A stretch of DNA of 64,000 bases, taken from assembly GCA_005402585.1 (NCBI GenBank), contig BIFP01000015.1, positions 82,150 to 146,149 on the forward strand. Direction: 5' to 3'. Below are positions 33,138-41,979 of the stretch, piece by piece; positions within the stretch are counted from its first letter, which is position 1; each line of letters opens with the position of its first letter. Source of the DNA: Micromonosporaceae bacterium KJ-029 (GTDB lineage: Bacteria > Actinomycetota > Actinomycetes > Mycobacteriales > Micromonosporaceae). The notes beneath the pieces are model-generated. The model did not search any database. It was not told the origin of the DNA and saw only the letters and a list, made by a program, of their open reading frames with translations. The position numbers and the translations under genes are program-made.

Positions 33138-33902
33138 GTGAACGCCGCGAGAACAGAAACTGATGCCGGCATGGTCGGGATGGTGCTGGCGGCCGGTGCC
33201 GGCCGCCGGCTGCGCCCGTACACCGACACCCTGCCCAAGGCACTGGTGCCGGTGGATGGCGAGATCACCATCCTCGACATCGCGCTGCGCAACCTCGCCG
33301 AGGTGGGGCTCACCAATGTCGTGGTGGTGGTCGGATACGCCGCGGACGCCGTCCGCGAACGCAAGGCCGACCTGGAGCGCAAGTACGGCGTCAAGCTGAC
33401 CCTCGTGCACAACGACCGGGCCGAGGAGTGGAACAACGCTTACTCCCTCTGGCTGGCCCGGGACTGGTTCGCCCGCGGCGTACTGCTGGTCAACGGGGAC
33501 ACCGTGCACCCGGTGAGCGTGGAGAAGACCCTGCTGGCCGAGCGCGGCCCCGGCATCCTGCTGGCGATCGACACCATCAAGCCGTTGGCCGAGGAGGAGA
33601 TGAAGACCACCTTCGACGCCGCCGGCCAGCTCACCCGGATCACCAAGCTGATGGATCCGGGCGCGGCGTACGGCGAGTACATCGGGGCGACGCTGATCGA
33701 GCCGCAGGTGGCCGAGGCCCTCGCCGACGCGCTGGAGGCCACCTGGCGGCGCGACCCGGACCTGTACTACGAGGACGGGTACCAGGAGTTCGCCGACCGT
33801 GGCGGCGAGGTGCGACCCGCCCCGATCGGGGACGTGGCCTGGGTGGAGGTCGACAACCACGACGACCTGGCCCGCGCGCGGGAGATCGCGTGCCGCTACT
33901 AG
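33138..33902 (+). CDS. CTP:polyol-phosphate cytidylyltransferase (NTP_transferase family)
   Basis: 254 residues. The nucleotidyltransferase signature MVLAAGAGRRLRPYTDTLPK (residues 15-34) continues as ALVPVDG; the metal-binding Asp is in LLVNGDTVHP and WVEVDNHDDLARA closes the active site, as in inositol-1-phosphate, phosphocholine and related cytidylyltransferases. It would attach CMP to a small phosphorylated alcohol. First gene of a cassette: the next gene begins 13 nt before its stop. GTG 33138 is used; an internal ATG at 33171 is possible. Linkage to a G1P dehydrogenase-like enzyme suggests glycerol-1-phosphate as substrate (inference). Confidence 0.82.
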   Translation: MNAARTETDAGMVGMVLAAGAGRRLRPYTDTLPKALVPVDGEITILDIALRNLAEVGLTNVVVVVGYAADAVRERKADLERKYGVKLTLVHNDRAEEWNNAYSLWLARDWFARGVLLVNGDTVHPVSVEKTLLAERGPGILLAIDTIKPLAEEEMKTTFDAAGQLTRITKLMDPGAAYGEYIGATLIEPQVAEALADALEATWRRDPDLYYEDGYQEFADRGGEVRPAPIGDVAWVEVDNHDDLARAREIACRY

Positions 33903-34957
33903 CCCGTACCGTCTCGACGCCGCTGTCGATCGAGGTCCGCCGGGGCGCGGTGGCCGACCTCGGCGCACTGCTGGCCGACCGGAGGATCTCCGGCGGCGGT
34001 GACGTCGCGGTGGTCGTCGGCCCCGGGCAGGGCGAGAAGATCGTCGAGCTGTGCGGACCCTCGCTCGGGTCGGCCGACGTCTTCACCGTCGCCGGCGGCA
34101 GCATCGACTCCGCCAACGAGCTGGGCGACCGGCTGCGCCGCCGGCACTACGACGCGGTCGTCGGCATCGGCGGCGGGAAGACCATCGACACCGCCAAGTA
34201 CGCCGCCAGCCGGTACGGCCTGCCGATGGTCACCGTGGCGACCAGCCTCGCCAACGACGGCATCGCCTCCCCGGTGGCGTCGCTGACCCACGAGGGCGGC
34301 AAGGGCTCGTACGGCGTGCACATCCCGATCGCCGTCCTGGTCGACCTCGACTTCGTCGAGAACGGGCCGGACCGGCAGACCCAGGCCGGCATCGGCGACG
34401 CGGTGAGCAACCTGAGCGCCTGCGCCGACTGGGAGCTGGCCCACGAGGTACGCGACGAGCCGATCGACGGGCTCGCCGTGACCCTGGCCCGGACCGGGGC
34501 GGAGGCGCTGGTCAACCACCCCGGCAAGATCACCGATGACGCGTTCCTCACCACGCTGGCCGAGGCGCTGATCCTGGGCGGCATCTCAATGTCGATCTGC
34601 GGCTCCAGCCGGCCGGCGAGCGGCGGCGACCACGAGATCTCGCACGCCATCGACCATCTGTACCCGGGCACCGGCTCGCACGGCGAGCAGGCCGGCCTGG
34701 GTGCGCTGTTCTGCACCTTCCTCCGTGGCGACCTGGAACGGTTCGGCCAGTTGGCCCGCTGCCTGCACCGGCACGGACTGTCCACCCGGCCGGGCGACCT
34801 CGGCCTCACCGACGAGCAGTTCGTCGAGGCGGTGGCCTTCGCTCCGCGTACCCGGCCGGACCGCTACACCATCCTCGAACACCTCGCGCTGTCCGCTGAC
34901 GACCTTCGCACCCGGCTGGGAGACTACGTTGACGCCCTCCGTGATCAGCTTGGCTGA
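33890..34957 (+). CDS. sn-glycerol-1-phosphate dehydrogenase-like enzyme (iron-containing alcohol dehydrogenase superfamily)
   Basis: 355 residues from GTG 33890, preceded by GGGAG. NAD-binding GIGGGKTIDTAKYAA (93-107), the G1PDH-type motif TSLANDGIASPVASL (118-132), and metal ligands Asp170 (AGIGDAVSN), His248 (SGGDHEISH) and His264 (TGSHGEQ). This set matches archaeal EgsA and bacterial AraM, which reduce dihydroxyacetone phosphate to sn-glycerol-1-phosphate, the stereoisomer opposite to normal bacterial glycerophosphate. Overlaps both neighbours, so the three proteins are probably made together. Other polyol phosphates remain possible products. Confidence 0.83.
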   Translation: MPLLARTVSTPLSIEVRRGAVADLGALLADRRISGGGDVAVVVGPGQGEKIVELCGPSLGSADVFTVAGGSIDSANELGDRLRRRHYDAVVGIGGGKTIDTAKYAASRYGLPMVTVATSLANDGIASPVASLTHEGGKGSYGVHIPIAVLVDLDFVENGPDRQTQAGIGDAVSNLSACADWELAHEVRDEPIDGLAVTLARTGAEALVNHPGKITDDAFLTTLAEALILGGISMSICGSSRPASGGDHEISHAIDHLYPGTGSHGEQAGLGALFCTFLRGDLERFGQLARCLHRHGLSTRPGDLGLTDEQFVEAVAFAPRTRPDRYTILEHLALSADDLRTRLGDYVDALRDQLG

Positions 34958-35657
34958 GCCGTCCCGCCCGACGGTCGCCGACTTCCACCGGGTGAACCGG
35001 GGCGGCGGCCTGTTCAGCGAGTCGGTCAGCCAGTGGATCGGTGCGGTCTTCGCACTGGCCGCACAGCGGCTGGGGCTGCGCCCGACCGCGCTGACCATCA
35101 CCAACCTGGTGCTCGGGCTGGCCACCTCGGTCACCGTGGTCGCCCTCGCCGGCCCGGTCGCCGCCGGGGAGGTCCCGGCCTGGGTGGTCGGCCTGGTCGC
35201 CCTGATCGGCTGGCAGGTCGCGTACGCCCTGGACTGCGCCGACGGTCAGCTGGCCCGGGTCACCGGGCAGGGCAGCGCGGCGGGCGCCCGGGTCGACGTG
35301 CTCTGCGACGTGGCCGCCCAGATCGCCCTGGTGGCCGCGCTGGGCGCCACCGCCGTGGCTCAGCGCCCGGAGACGCCGACCTGGCTGGTGGCGGCCTTCG
35401 CCGGCACCTGGATGGTCAACCTGGTCACCTCGGTGATGCAGGCCGGCCCGAACGCGGCCAGCTTGGTCACCTCCACCAGCCTGCCGGTACGCCTGGCCAA
35501 GCTGGTCCGCGACTACGGTGCGGTGATCTTCGTGGCCGCCCTGGTGCTGGCGCTCGCCCCGGCGCTCACCTTCTGGGCCGTCGTCGGCTTCACCGTGATC
35601 AACGGCGGTTTCCTCCTCGCCAGCATCGCCTTCTCCGCGCGCGCCAGCCTCCGCTGA
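34929..35657 (+). CDS. CDP-alcohol phosphatidyltransferase family membrane enzyme
   Basis: 242 residues from TTG 34929 (GGGAGA 5-7 nt upstream; GTG 34941 is the alternative), overlapping the dehydrogenase by 29 nt. The CDP-alcohol phosphotransferase motif is complete: residues read D-C-A-D-G-Q-L-A-R, then Gly at +9 and D-V-L-C-D, i.e. D-x2-DG-x2-AR-x8-G-x3-D-x3-D. About six membrane helices follow. It would move the alcohol phosphate from its CDP carrier to a second alcohol or lipid. Ends 7 nt before a pair of repeat elements. Confidence 0.85.
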   Translation: MTPSVISLAEPSRPTVADFHRVNRGGGLFSESVSQWIGAVFALAAQRLGLRPTALTITNLVLGLATSVTVVALAGPVAAGEVPAWVVGLVALIGWQVAYALDCADGQLARVTGQGSAAGARVDVLCDVAAQIALVAALGATAVAQRPETPTWLVAAFAGTWMVNLVTSVMQAGPNAASLVTSTSLPVRLAKLVRDYGAVIFVAALVLALAPALTFWAVVGFTVINGGFLLASIAFSARASLR

Positions 35658-35663
35658 GATGTA

Positions 35664-35716
35664 AGGAAGGGCCCCCTATTAACGCCTCGTGCATAGGAAG
35701 GGCCCCCTATTAACGC
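35664..35716. repeat. Paired 22-nt intergenic repeat, direct orientation
   Basis: AGGAAGGGCCCCCTATTAACGC occurs at 35664-35685 and again identically at 35695-35716, a 31-nt period. The same element family occurs in pairs at 46279-46332 and 54777-54830. It lies between convergent genes, and the GGGCCC core can pair between copies. Confidence 0.85.
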
Positions 35717-35768
35717 GGCCGGCAGCCGGCTGCTGGGCCGCGATCAGTCAGAGAAGGAAGCCGGGCGG

Positions 35769-37076
35769 TCAGCTGAGCGAGGCGTACACGTCGATGAGGC
35801 GCTTGGTGACCACGTCGGGGTGAAAGGTGCGGTCGTAGCGGGAGCGGGCGGGGCCGGCCAGGGCAGCTGCCCCGGCGGCGGCCAGGGGAAGGGCGGCGGC
35901 CAGAGCGGCCGAATCGGGGGGTACGACCCAGCCGGCCTCACCGGTCACGACACCAGCCGGCAGGGCCGAGGGGCCAGCGATGCCGGGGGCGGCCGGTCCC
36001 GGGGCGGAGGAGCCCGGCACGGAGCCGGAGACGGCCGGGGCGGGCGCCGAGGCGACCACGGCCGGGCCGGTGCCGGCGGGCTCCCGGGGGGTGTCCGCGC
36101 CGACCAGGTACGGGATGCCGCCGAGGGCGGTGCCGAGCACCGGCCGCCCGCTGGCCAGCGCCTCGATGATCACCGTCGGCAGCACGTCGTGCCAGGTGGA
36201 GGTCGCCAGCACCACGGCGCTCGCGGCCAGCGCCTCGCGTACGCCCGCCCGGTCCAGCGAGCCGAGGAAGGTGACGTCCGAGCGCTCGGCCGCCGCCGAT
36301 TCGACCAGCGGACGCAGTTCGCCGTCACCGGCGACCCGCAGCGGCCCGAGCGCGCCGTCCGGATGCCGGCGCCACGCCTCCAGGAGCAGGCCGAGCCCCT
36401 TCTCCGGCGAGAGCCGGCCGAGGAAGAGGAAGCCCCGGCCGAGCGGCGCGGGAGCACCGGGATCGGGGATCGCGTTCGGCTTGACCACGATCCGGTCGGC
36501 CGGGATGCCGTAGTCGCGCAGGTGGTCGGCGACCGCGCTGGTGAGGGCGATGAACCGGTCCACCGACTTCCAGGTGCCGCGGTGCACGGCCAGGGTGGTC
36601 GCCATCAGCGCGCTCTGCGCCCGTGACCCCCGGTAGCAGCGGTGCACCACCGCCGGCACGCCCAGCGTGCGGCCCCGGCAGTCCTGGCAGATCACGCCGT
36701 CCCGGAAGTAGAGCCCGGAGGAGCAGACCTGGCGGTAGTTGTGCACCGTCTGCACCACCGGCACCCCGTGCCGGTGGGCGGTCCGCACCACCCAGGGCGA
36801 GAGCAGCGGGTACGGATTGTGCAGGTGCAGCACGTCCGGCCGGTGCTCGGTGAGCAGCCGACTCAGCTCCTGCTGGGCCTGAGGCGCATAGATCGGGGAG
36901 ATCGGCAGCAGTGCCTTCGCCGTCTTCGGCAGCGAGGGGATCTCGTCGGAGCTACGCAGAAACGGCAGTACCTCCACCCCGGCCGCGGTGAGCTGGGCGA
37001 TCTCCGCGTCGACGATGGTGTTCTCACCGGAGGGCTGAGCTTCCCGGTACCGGTTGTGCGCCACCACGATTCTCAC
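35769..37076 (-). CDS. Family 4 glycosyltransferase with internal Pro/Ala/Gly-rich insertion
   Basis: 435 residues, GT-B fold. N-terminal domain with SGENTIVDAEI and LHLHNPYPLLSPW; a Cys-containing segment (VCSSGLYFRDGVICQDCRG) typical of a GT4 subgroup; C-terminal nucleotide-sugar site FLGRLSPEKGLGLLLEAW and the EX7E-type region TVIIEALASGRPVLGTALGG. Residues about 328-376 (complement of 35949-36095) are a low-complexity Pro/Ala/Gly/Ser run inserted between GGIPYLVG and VTGEAGWVV, absent from typical members. Transfers a sugar from a nucleotide donor in envelope or exopolysaccharide synthesis. The GTG is only 24 nt from the divergent Fpg gene. Confidence 0.87.
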   Translation of the reverse strand: MRIVVAHNRYREAQPSGENTIVDAEIAQLTAAGVEVLPFLRSSDEIPSLPKTAKALLPISPIYAPQAQQELSRLLTEHRPDVLHLHNPYPLLSPWVVRTAHRHGVPVVQTVHNYRQVCSSGLYFRDGVICQDCRGRTLGVPAVVHRCYRGSRAQSALMATTLAVHRGTWKSVDRFIALTSAVADHLRDYGIPADRIVVKPNAIPDPGAPAPLGRGFLFLGRLSPEKGLGLLLEAWRRHPDGALGPLRVAGDGELRPLVESAAAERSDVTFLGSLDRAGVREALAASAVVLATSTWHDVLPTVIIEALASGRPVLGTALGGIPYLVGADTPREPAGTGPAVVASAPAPAVSGSVPGSSAPGPAAPGIAGPSALPAGVVTGEAGWVVPPDSAALAAALPLAAAGAAALAGPARSRYDRTFHPDVVTKRLIDVYASLS

Positions 37077-37100
37077 GAGAAAGAAGGCTACCGTTGGAGC

Positions 37101-37961
37101 GTGCCTGAACTACCGGAGGTGGAGGCGCTCGCGGGTTACCTGCGGCAGCGTGCGGTGGGCCGGTGTGTCGACCGGCTGGAGGTCGCCGCGATCAGCGCCC
37201 TGAAGACGTACGACCCGGCACCGACCGCCGTCGCCGGCCGGGCGGTGACCGACGCCCGCCGGCACGGCAAGTTCCTCGACATCGTCTTCGACGGCGGCCT
37301 GCACCTGGTGGTCCACCTGGCCCGGGCGGGCTGGCTGCACTACCGCGAGGCGTTCGCCTCGAACGTCCCGCTGCGTCCCGGCAAGGGTCCGATCGCGCTC
37401 CGGGTCCGCCTCGACGACGGCTCCGGCTTCGACCTGACCGAGGCCGGTACGCAGAAGAAGCTCGCTGCCTACCTGGTGACCGACCCGCAGGTGGTGCCGG
37501 GGGTGGCCAAGCTCGGGCCCGACGCGCTCTCGGCCGACCTCGCCACCTTCGCCGGCGCGCTGCGCAGCCGCCGGGGGCAGGTGAAGGGGGTGCTCACCGA
37601 CCAGGCGGTGCTGGCCGGGGTGGGCAACGCGTACTCGGACGAGATTCTGCACGCGGCGAGACTGTCGCCGTTCGCGCTGACCGACCGGCTGACCGACGAC
37701 CAGATGGCAAGCCTGCACGCGGCGACGCGGCGGGTACTCGGCGACGCGGTGACCCGCTCGCTGGGGCAGCGGGCCGCGGAGTTGAAGGGCGAGAAGCGAT
37801 CCGGGCTGAAGGTGCACGCCCGGACCGGGCTGCCCTGCCCGGTCTGCGGGGACACCGTCCGGGAGGTCTCCTTCGCCGACTCCAGCCTCCAGTACTGCCC
37901 GACCTGCCAGACCGGAGGCAAACCCCTCGCTGACCGACGGTTGTCCCGTCTCGTACGGTGA
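37101..37961 (+). CDS. Fpg/Nei-family DNA glycosylase/AP lyase
   Basis: 286 residues from GTG 37101. The N-terminus PELPEVEALAGYLRQ carries catalytic Pro2 and Glu3; Lys of the beta-hairpin is in RRHGKFLDIVF; H2TH region VGNAYSDEILHAARLSP; and a C-terminal zinc finger CPVCGDTVREV...CPTC. It removes oxidised bases and cuts the abasic site. The actinobacterial Fpg-like 2 or Nei branch is likely, since DNA-lesion-loop residues differ from canonical MutM; the exact lesion preference is open. Confidence 0.9.
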   Translation: MPELPEVEALAGYLRQRAVGRCVDRLEVAAISALKTYDPAPTAVAGRAVTDARRHGKFLDIVFDGGLHLVVHLARAGWLHYREAFASNVPLRPGKGPIALRVRLDDGSGFDLTEAGTQKKLAAYLVTDPQVVPGVAKLGPDALSADLATFAGALRSRRGQVKGVLTDQAVLAGVGNAYSDEILHAARLSPFALTDRLTDDQMASLHAATRRVLGDAVTRSLGQRAAELKGEKRSGLKVHARTGLPCPVCGDTVREVSFADSSLQYCPTCQTGGKPLADRRLSRLVR

Positions 37962-37975
37962 GTAATGCCACTCAC
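37958..37975 (+). terminator. Small hairpin spanning the Fpg stop codon
   Basis: GTGAGT (37958-37963) and ACTCAC (37970-37975) pair perfectly around AATGCC. Weak as a terminator. The rest of 37962-38237 holds no gene; TATAGT near 38051 is a possible -10 for the sugar transferase. Confidence 0.3.
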
Positions 37976-38237
37976 TGATTACGGAGAGGAACGGGACGCA
38001 CGGTGCTCAACCACCGGTCCGGCGCTCTACCCGGGCCACCATCCATCGGTATAGTGGCCCGGTCCCCGGCTTCCGGATGGCGGGAAGTCGGCCAGATCCC
38101 AGGCGAATACGAGCCCGTCACGCAATGTCCCTCAGGTCTGCGACGGGTGCGGATCCGCGTGGGAGACTGGAACGGTGGGCGACGCGTGGCCCTCACGGCG
38201 AGTGAGCGGCGCACGTCATGCGGGAGGACATGGTGAG

Positions 38238-39800
38238 GTGACGACTAGCCTCCAGCGCCCGGTAACCAACGAAGGCCGGAGCAGACTCGTGCGGCACGTC
38301 GACAGCTTCGAGATCCAGCCGCCGAACCCGCCGTCCCCCAACGGCGTACCTCGATCGGCGTGGGCCCGAGCCCGGCGACGCGTCTCCCGCTGGCACCGCC
38401 CCTACACGGCGATCCTGCTGCTGCTGGACTTCGCGGCGGTCGCCTTCTCCAGCTACACCGCGATCCGCAGCTTCGACCAGGCCACTGCGGGCTTCTACAA
38501 CGCCCAGAACGACCCGACCTGGTTCTTCACCGTGGCCTTCCTGCTGCTGCCGCTGGGCTGGCTGGTCATCCTCTGGTTCAACGGCGCCTACGACCGGCGC
38601 TACCTCGGGCTCGGGCCGGACGAGTTCAAGCGGGTGATCCGGGCCGGGGTGGCGGTGTGCGCGGCGGTGTCGTTCCTCGCCTTCGCCACCAAGACGGACC
38701 TGTCCCGGTTCACCGTCGGCACCGCGCTGCTGCTGGCCCTGCTGCTGATCCTGCTGGGCCGGATTTTGGCCCGCTTCGTGTTGCACGTGGTCCGCCGCAA
38801 CATCCAGCAGGCGGCGCACCGGATGGTGCTGGTCGGCACCCTGCCGGAGTGCCTGGAGGTGTACACGGCGGTCACCCGCAACCCGTCGGCCGGCCTGGTC
38901 CCGGTCGCCATCCACATCACCGACGGCTACGCGGCGGCCAAGGGGGTGCAGACCCCGGTCCCGGTGTACGCCGGCCGCGACGTGCTGGCCCTGGTCCGGG
39001 AGGTGGGCGGCGACACCATCGCGGTCTGCGGCTCGGCCAGCGCCGAGCCGGGCGAACTGCGCCGGCTGGCCTGGCAGCTGGAGGGCTCCGGCGTCGATCT
39101 GGTGGTGGCTCCGCAGCTGACCGACATCGCCGGGCCCCGGGTGCACATCCGCCCGATCGAAGGCCTGCCGCTGCTGCACGTCGAGGAGCCGACCCTGTCC
39201 GGGCCGGCGCTGCTGGCCAAGAACATGATGGACCGGGTCGCCGCCGGGCTGGGCCTGCTGGCGCTGGTCCCGGTCTTCATTGCCATCGCCATCGCGATCC
39301 GGATCTCCGACTCCGGTCCGGTCTTCTTCCGCCAGCCCCGGGTGGGGCACGAGGGGCGCACGTTCCGGGTGTGGAAGTTCCGGACCATGTACGTCGACGC
39401 GGAGGACCGGCTGGCCAGCCTGGTCGACCAGAACGAGACCGACGGCATGCTGTTCAAGATGAAGGAGGACCCCCGGGTCTTCCCGGTCGGCCGCTTCCTG
39501 CGCGCCTCCTCGCTGGACGAACTGCCGCAGTTGATCAACGTGCTCAAGGGTGAGATGTCGCTGGTCGGGCCGCGCCCTCTGCCCGCCGACGACGGCGACT
39601 TCCTGGGCGACGTGCGGCGTCGGCTGCTGGTACGTCCCGGCATGACCGGGTTGTGGCAGGTCTCCGGCCGCTCCGACCTTTCCTGGGACGAGGCGGTCCG
39701 GCTGGACCTCTACTACGTCGACAACTGGTCGCTGGCGTACGACCTGAGCATCCTGTGGCGCACGGTCGGTGTGGTGTTGGCCCGCAAGGGCGCGTACTGA
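38238..39800 (+). CDS. Exopolysaccharide biosynthesis polyprenyl-phosphate sugar phosphotransferase
   Basis: 520 residues from GTG 38238. Four N-terminal membrane helices (about 50-180), a CoA-binding-like middle domain, a fifth helix (GLLALVPVFIAIAIAI) and a C-terminal bacterial sugar transferase domain with GPVFFRQPRVGHEGRTF, WKFRTMYVDAEDRL, SLDELPQLINVLKGEMSLVGPRP and RPGMTGLWQVSGRSDLS. This is the WbaP/CpsE-like initiating enzyme that loads a sugar-1-phosphate onto undecaprenyl phosphate. Together with the GT4 gene nearby it suggests an exopolysaccharide pathway, although no flippase or polymerase is in the window. Confidence 0.92.
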   Translation: MTTSLQRPVTNEGRSRLVRHVDSFEIQPPNPPSPNGVPRSAWARARRRVSRWHRPYTAILLLLDFAAVAFSSYTAIRSFDQATAGFYNAQNDPTWFFTVAFLLLPLGWLVILWFNGAYDRRYLGLGPDEFKRVIRAGVAVCAAVSFLAFATKTDLSRFTVGTALLLALLLILLGRILARFVLHVVRRNIQQAAHRMVLVGTLPECLEVYTAVTRNPSAGLVPVAIHITDGYAAAKGVQTPVPVYAGRDVLALVREVGGDTIAVCGSASAEPGELRRLAWQLEGSGVDLVVAPQLTDIAGPRVHIRPIEGLPLLHVEEPTLSGPALLAKNMMDRVAAGLGLLALVPVFIAIAIAIRISDSGPVFFRQPRVGHEGRTFRVWKFRTMYVDAEDRLASLVDQNETDGMLFKMKEDPRVFPVGRFLRASSLDELPQLINVLKGEMSLVGPRPLPADDGDFLGDVRRRLLVRPGMTGLWQVSGRSDLSWDEAVRLDLYYVDNWSLAYDLSILWRTVGVVLARKGAY

Positions 39801-39839
39801 CTCTTGGCCCAGCGGGCCGCAACGACCAGGATCGTGCCC

Positions 39840-41066
39840 GTGGGTGGCAACCTCTCCGCCGTCGTCGGCGTCGTATCGCTGGTCATCGTGCTGGCCGGGG
39901 CCCTGTACGCGGTCGGTCGGCTGCGCGCGCGGCGTGGCATCGCCACCGCCGGTCAGCGGGCCACCTACGAGGTGCTGCACACCGCCGGGCTGGCCGCCGA
40001 GCCACTGCGGGCCGGGCTGAGCCCGGCCGGAGCGGCGAAGGCCGCCCGCCACCTGCGCACGTTGGTCGGCGCGGACGGGTTGGCGTTGACTGACACCGAC
40101 GAACTGCTCGCCCTCGACGGGCGGGGCGCGCACCACGGCGAGCAGCTGGGCGCGGCGGCCCGGCGGGTGGTGGCCTCGGAGCGCTCCACCGTGCTCGGCG
40201 AGGCGGAGCTGTACTGCGACCGGGTCGACTGCCCGGTCCGGGGGGCGGTGGTGGCCCCGCTGGCAGGCGAGGAGGGTCGGGTCGCCGGAGCCCTGGTCGC
40301 GATCACCGACGGGGTCCCCGCCCCGGGCCTGGTGCAGGCCACGCTGGAGACCGCGCGCTGGGCCGGCAGCCAGCTCGCGCTGGCCGAGCTGGACTCGTCC
40401 CGGGAGCGGCTGGCCCGGGCCGAGGTCCGCGCGCTGCGGGCACAGATCAGCCCGCACTTCATCTACAACGCGCTGACCGCGATCGGTTCGTTCGTCCGCA
40501 CCGATCCGGAGCGGGCACGGGAACTGATCCTGGAGTTCGCCGAGTTCACCAGGTACTCGTTCCGGGCGCACGGGGAGTTCACCACGCTGGCCGAGGAGCT
40601 GCGGTCGATCGACCGGTACCTCACCATCGAGCGGGCCAGGTTCGGTGACCGGCTCCAGGTACGGCTCCAGATCGCCCCCGAGGTGCTGCCGGTCACCCTG
40701 CCGTTCCTGTGCCTGCAACCGCTCGTGGAGAACGCCGTCCGGCACGGGTTGTCGCGCAAGCCCGGCACGGGCATGGTGAGCATCGAGGCCCGGGACGCGG
40801 GCGCCGAATGCCACATCACGGTGGAGGACGACGGAGTGGGGATGGATCCGGCCACGTTGACCGAGGGGATCGCCGAGCTGGCCGGGCCCGCCGGTGACCC
40901 GGGTGACGACCAGGGCCAGCACGTCGGTCTGTCAAACGTCGACGAGCGGCTCCGGTCAGTCTTCGGCGACGGGTTCGGCCTGGTCGTGGAGACCGGTCTC
41001 GGTTCGGGTACGAAGGTGAGCATGCGGGTGCCGAAGTTCCACCCCGGCGTACGGGCGGGCTCGTGA
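39840..41066 (+). CDS. LytS-type sensor histidine kinase
   Basis: 408 residues from GTG 39840 (CCAGGA 8 nt upstream; TTG 39804 possible). One N-terminal membrane helix, then a GAF-like domain (AARHLRTLVGADGLALTD, CPVRGAVVAPL), the LytS/YehU kinase motif with phospho-His in QISPHFIYNALTAIGSFV, and an ATPase domain (QPLVENAVRHGLSRK, VEDDGVGMDP). Unlike LytS/YehU it has only one membrane helix, so it likely senses a cytoplasmic signal through GAF. Overlaps the LytTR regulator by 4 nt (GTGA). Confidence 0.9.
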   Translation: MGGNLSAVVGVVSLVIVLAGALYAVGRLRARRGIATAGQRATYEVLHTAGLAAEPLRAGLSPAGAAKAARHLRTLVGADGLALTDTDELLALDGRGAHHGEQLGAAARRVVASERSTVLGEAELYCDRVDCPVRGAVVAPLAGEEGRVAGALVAITDGVPAPGLVQATLETARWAGSQLALAELDSSRERLARAEVRALRAQISPHFIYNALTAIGSFVRTDPERARELILEFAEFTRYSFRAHGEFTTLAEELRSIDRYLTIERARFGDRLQVRLQIAPEVLPVTLPFLCLQPLVENAVRHGLSRKPGTGMVSIEARDAGAECHITVEDDGVGMDPATLTEGIAELAGPAGDPGDDQGQHVGLSNVDERLRSVFGDGFGLVVETGLGSGTKVSMRVPKFHPGVRAGS

Positions 41067-41842
41067 CCGGCAACGGCACGGTGACCGGATCCGGATTCCT
41101 CCGGGTGCTGGCGGTGGACGACGAACCGCCGGCGCTGGACGAACTCGCCTACCACCTGCGCGCCGATCACCGGGTCGCCCGGCTGCACACGGCCGGCGAC
41201 GCCACCGAGGCGCTGCGGGTGCTCCGGGACGGCGACGTGGACGTGGTCTTCCTGGACATCCGGATGCCCGGCCTGGACGGCATGGAGCTGGCCCGGGTGC
41301 TGCGCCGCTTCGCCCGGCCACCGGCCATCGTCTTCGTCACCGCGTACGACGACGGCGCGGCGGACGCCTTCGACCTGGGCGCCATCGACTACGTCCGCAA
41401 GCCGGTACGCGCCGAGCGGCTGGCCGAGGCGCTGCGCCGGGTGGTCGGCTCGCGGGTGGTGCCGTCCCACCCGGCCGCCCTGGCCCGGGCCGAGGAGGAC
41501 CCGACCATCCCGATCGAGCTGGCCGGTACCACCCGGATGCTGCCCCGGTCGGCGGTGCGGTGGGTGGAGGCACAGGGCGACTACGCGCGGCTGCACACCG
41601 CGGACGGGGCGCACCTGGTCCGGGTGTCGCTGGCGACGCTCGCCGACCGGTGGGCCGACGCCGGCTTCGTCCGGATCCACCGGTCGCACCTGGTGCAGCT
41701 GCGGCTGATCGCCGAGCTACGGCTGGTCAACTCCGGGTACGTGGTGGTGGTGGACGGCACGGAACTACCGGTGAGCCGGCGGCACATCCGGGAGCTGAAG
41801 GACAAGCTGGTCCGGGCCGCGAAGCAGGAGTGGAGCCGCTGA
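41063..41842 (+). CDS. LytTR-family response regulator
   Basis: 259 residues. Receiver domain with DDEPPALDEL, the phospho-acceptor Asp in VVFLDIRMPGLDG and Lys in DYVRKPVRAERL. C-terminal LytTR DNA-binding domain: VRWVEAQGDYARLHTADG, FVRIHRSHLVQL, PVSRRHIRELKDKL. In other bacteria LytS/LytTR pairs control uptake of small carboxylates, which fits the symporter gene at 44639. Confidence 0.93.
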   Translation: MTGNGTVTGSGFLRVLAVDDEPPALDELAYHLRADHRVARLHTAGDATEALRVLRDGDVDVVFLDIRMPGLDGMELARVLRRFARPPAIVFVTAYDDGAADAFDLGAIDYVRKPVRAERLAEALRRVVGSRVVPSHPAALARAEEDPTIPIELAGTTRMLPRSAVRWVEAQGDYARLHTADGAHLVRVSLATLADRWADAGFVRIHRSHLVQLRLIAELRLVNSGYVVVVDGTELPVSRRHIRELKDKLVRAAKQEWSR

Positions 41843-41979
41843 CCGTCCACAACGGAGTTTTGCCTGCGAGGTGCATCGTCGCTGCTCTATCCTCGATTGC
41901 GCCGGTCGGTACGGGGCGCGGGGCCGGCGCGGGTGCACAGCCTGCACGGGGCGCCCCGCACCCTCACGTTTGGACGCAG

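Noticed and set aside
33138..35657. Phosphonate (PepM-type) pathway for the cytidylyltransferase cassette
   Set aside because: No PEP mutase or phosphonopyruvate decarboxylase is present, and the dehydrogenase has G1PDH-type motifs rather than phosphonoacetaldehyde reductase ones.
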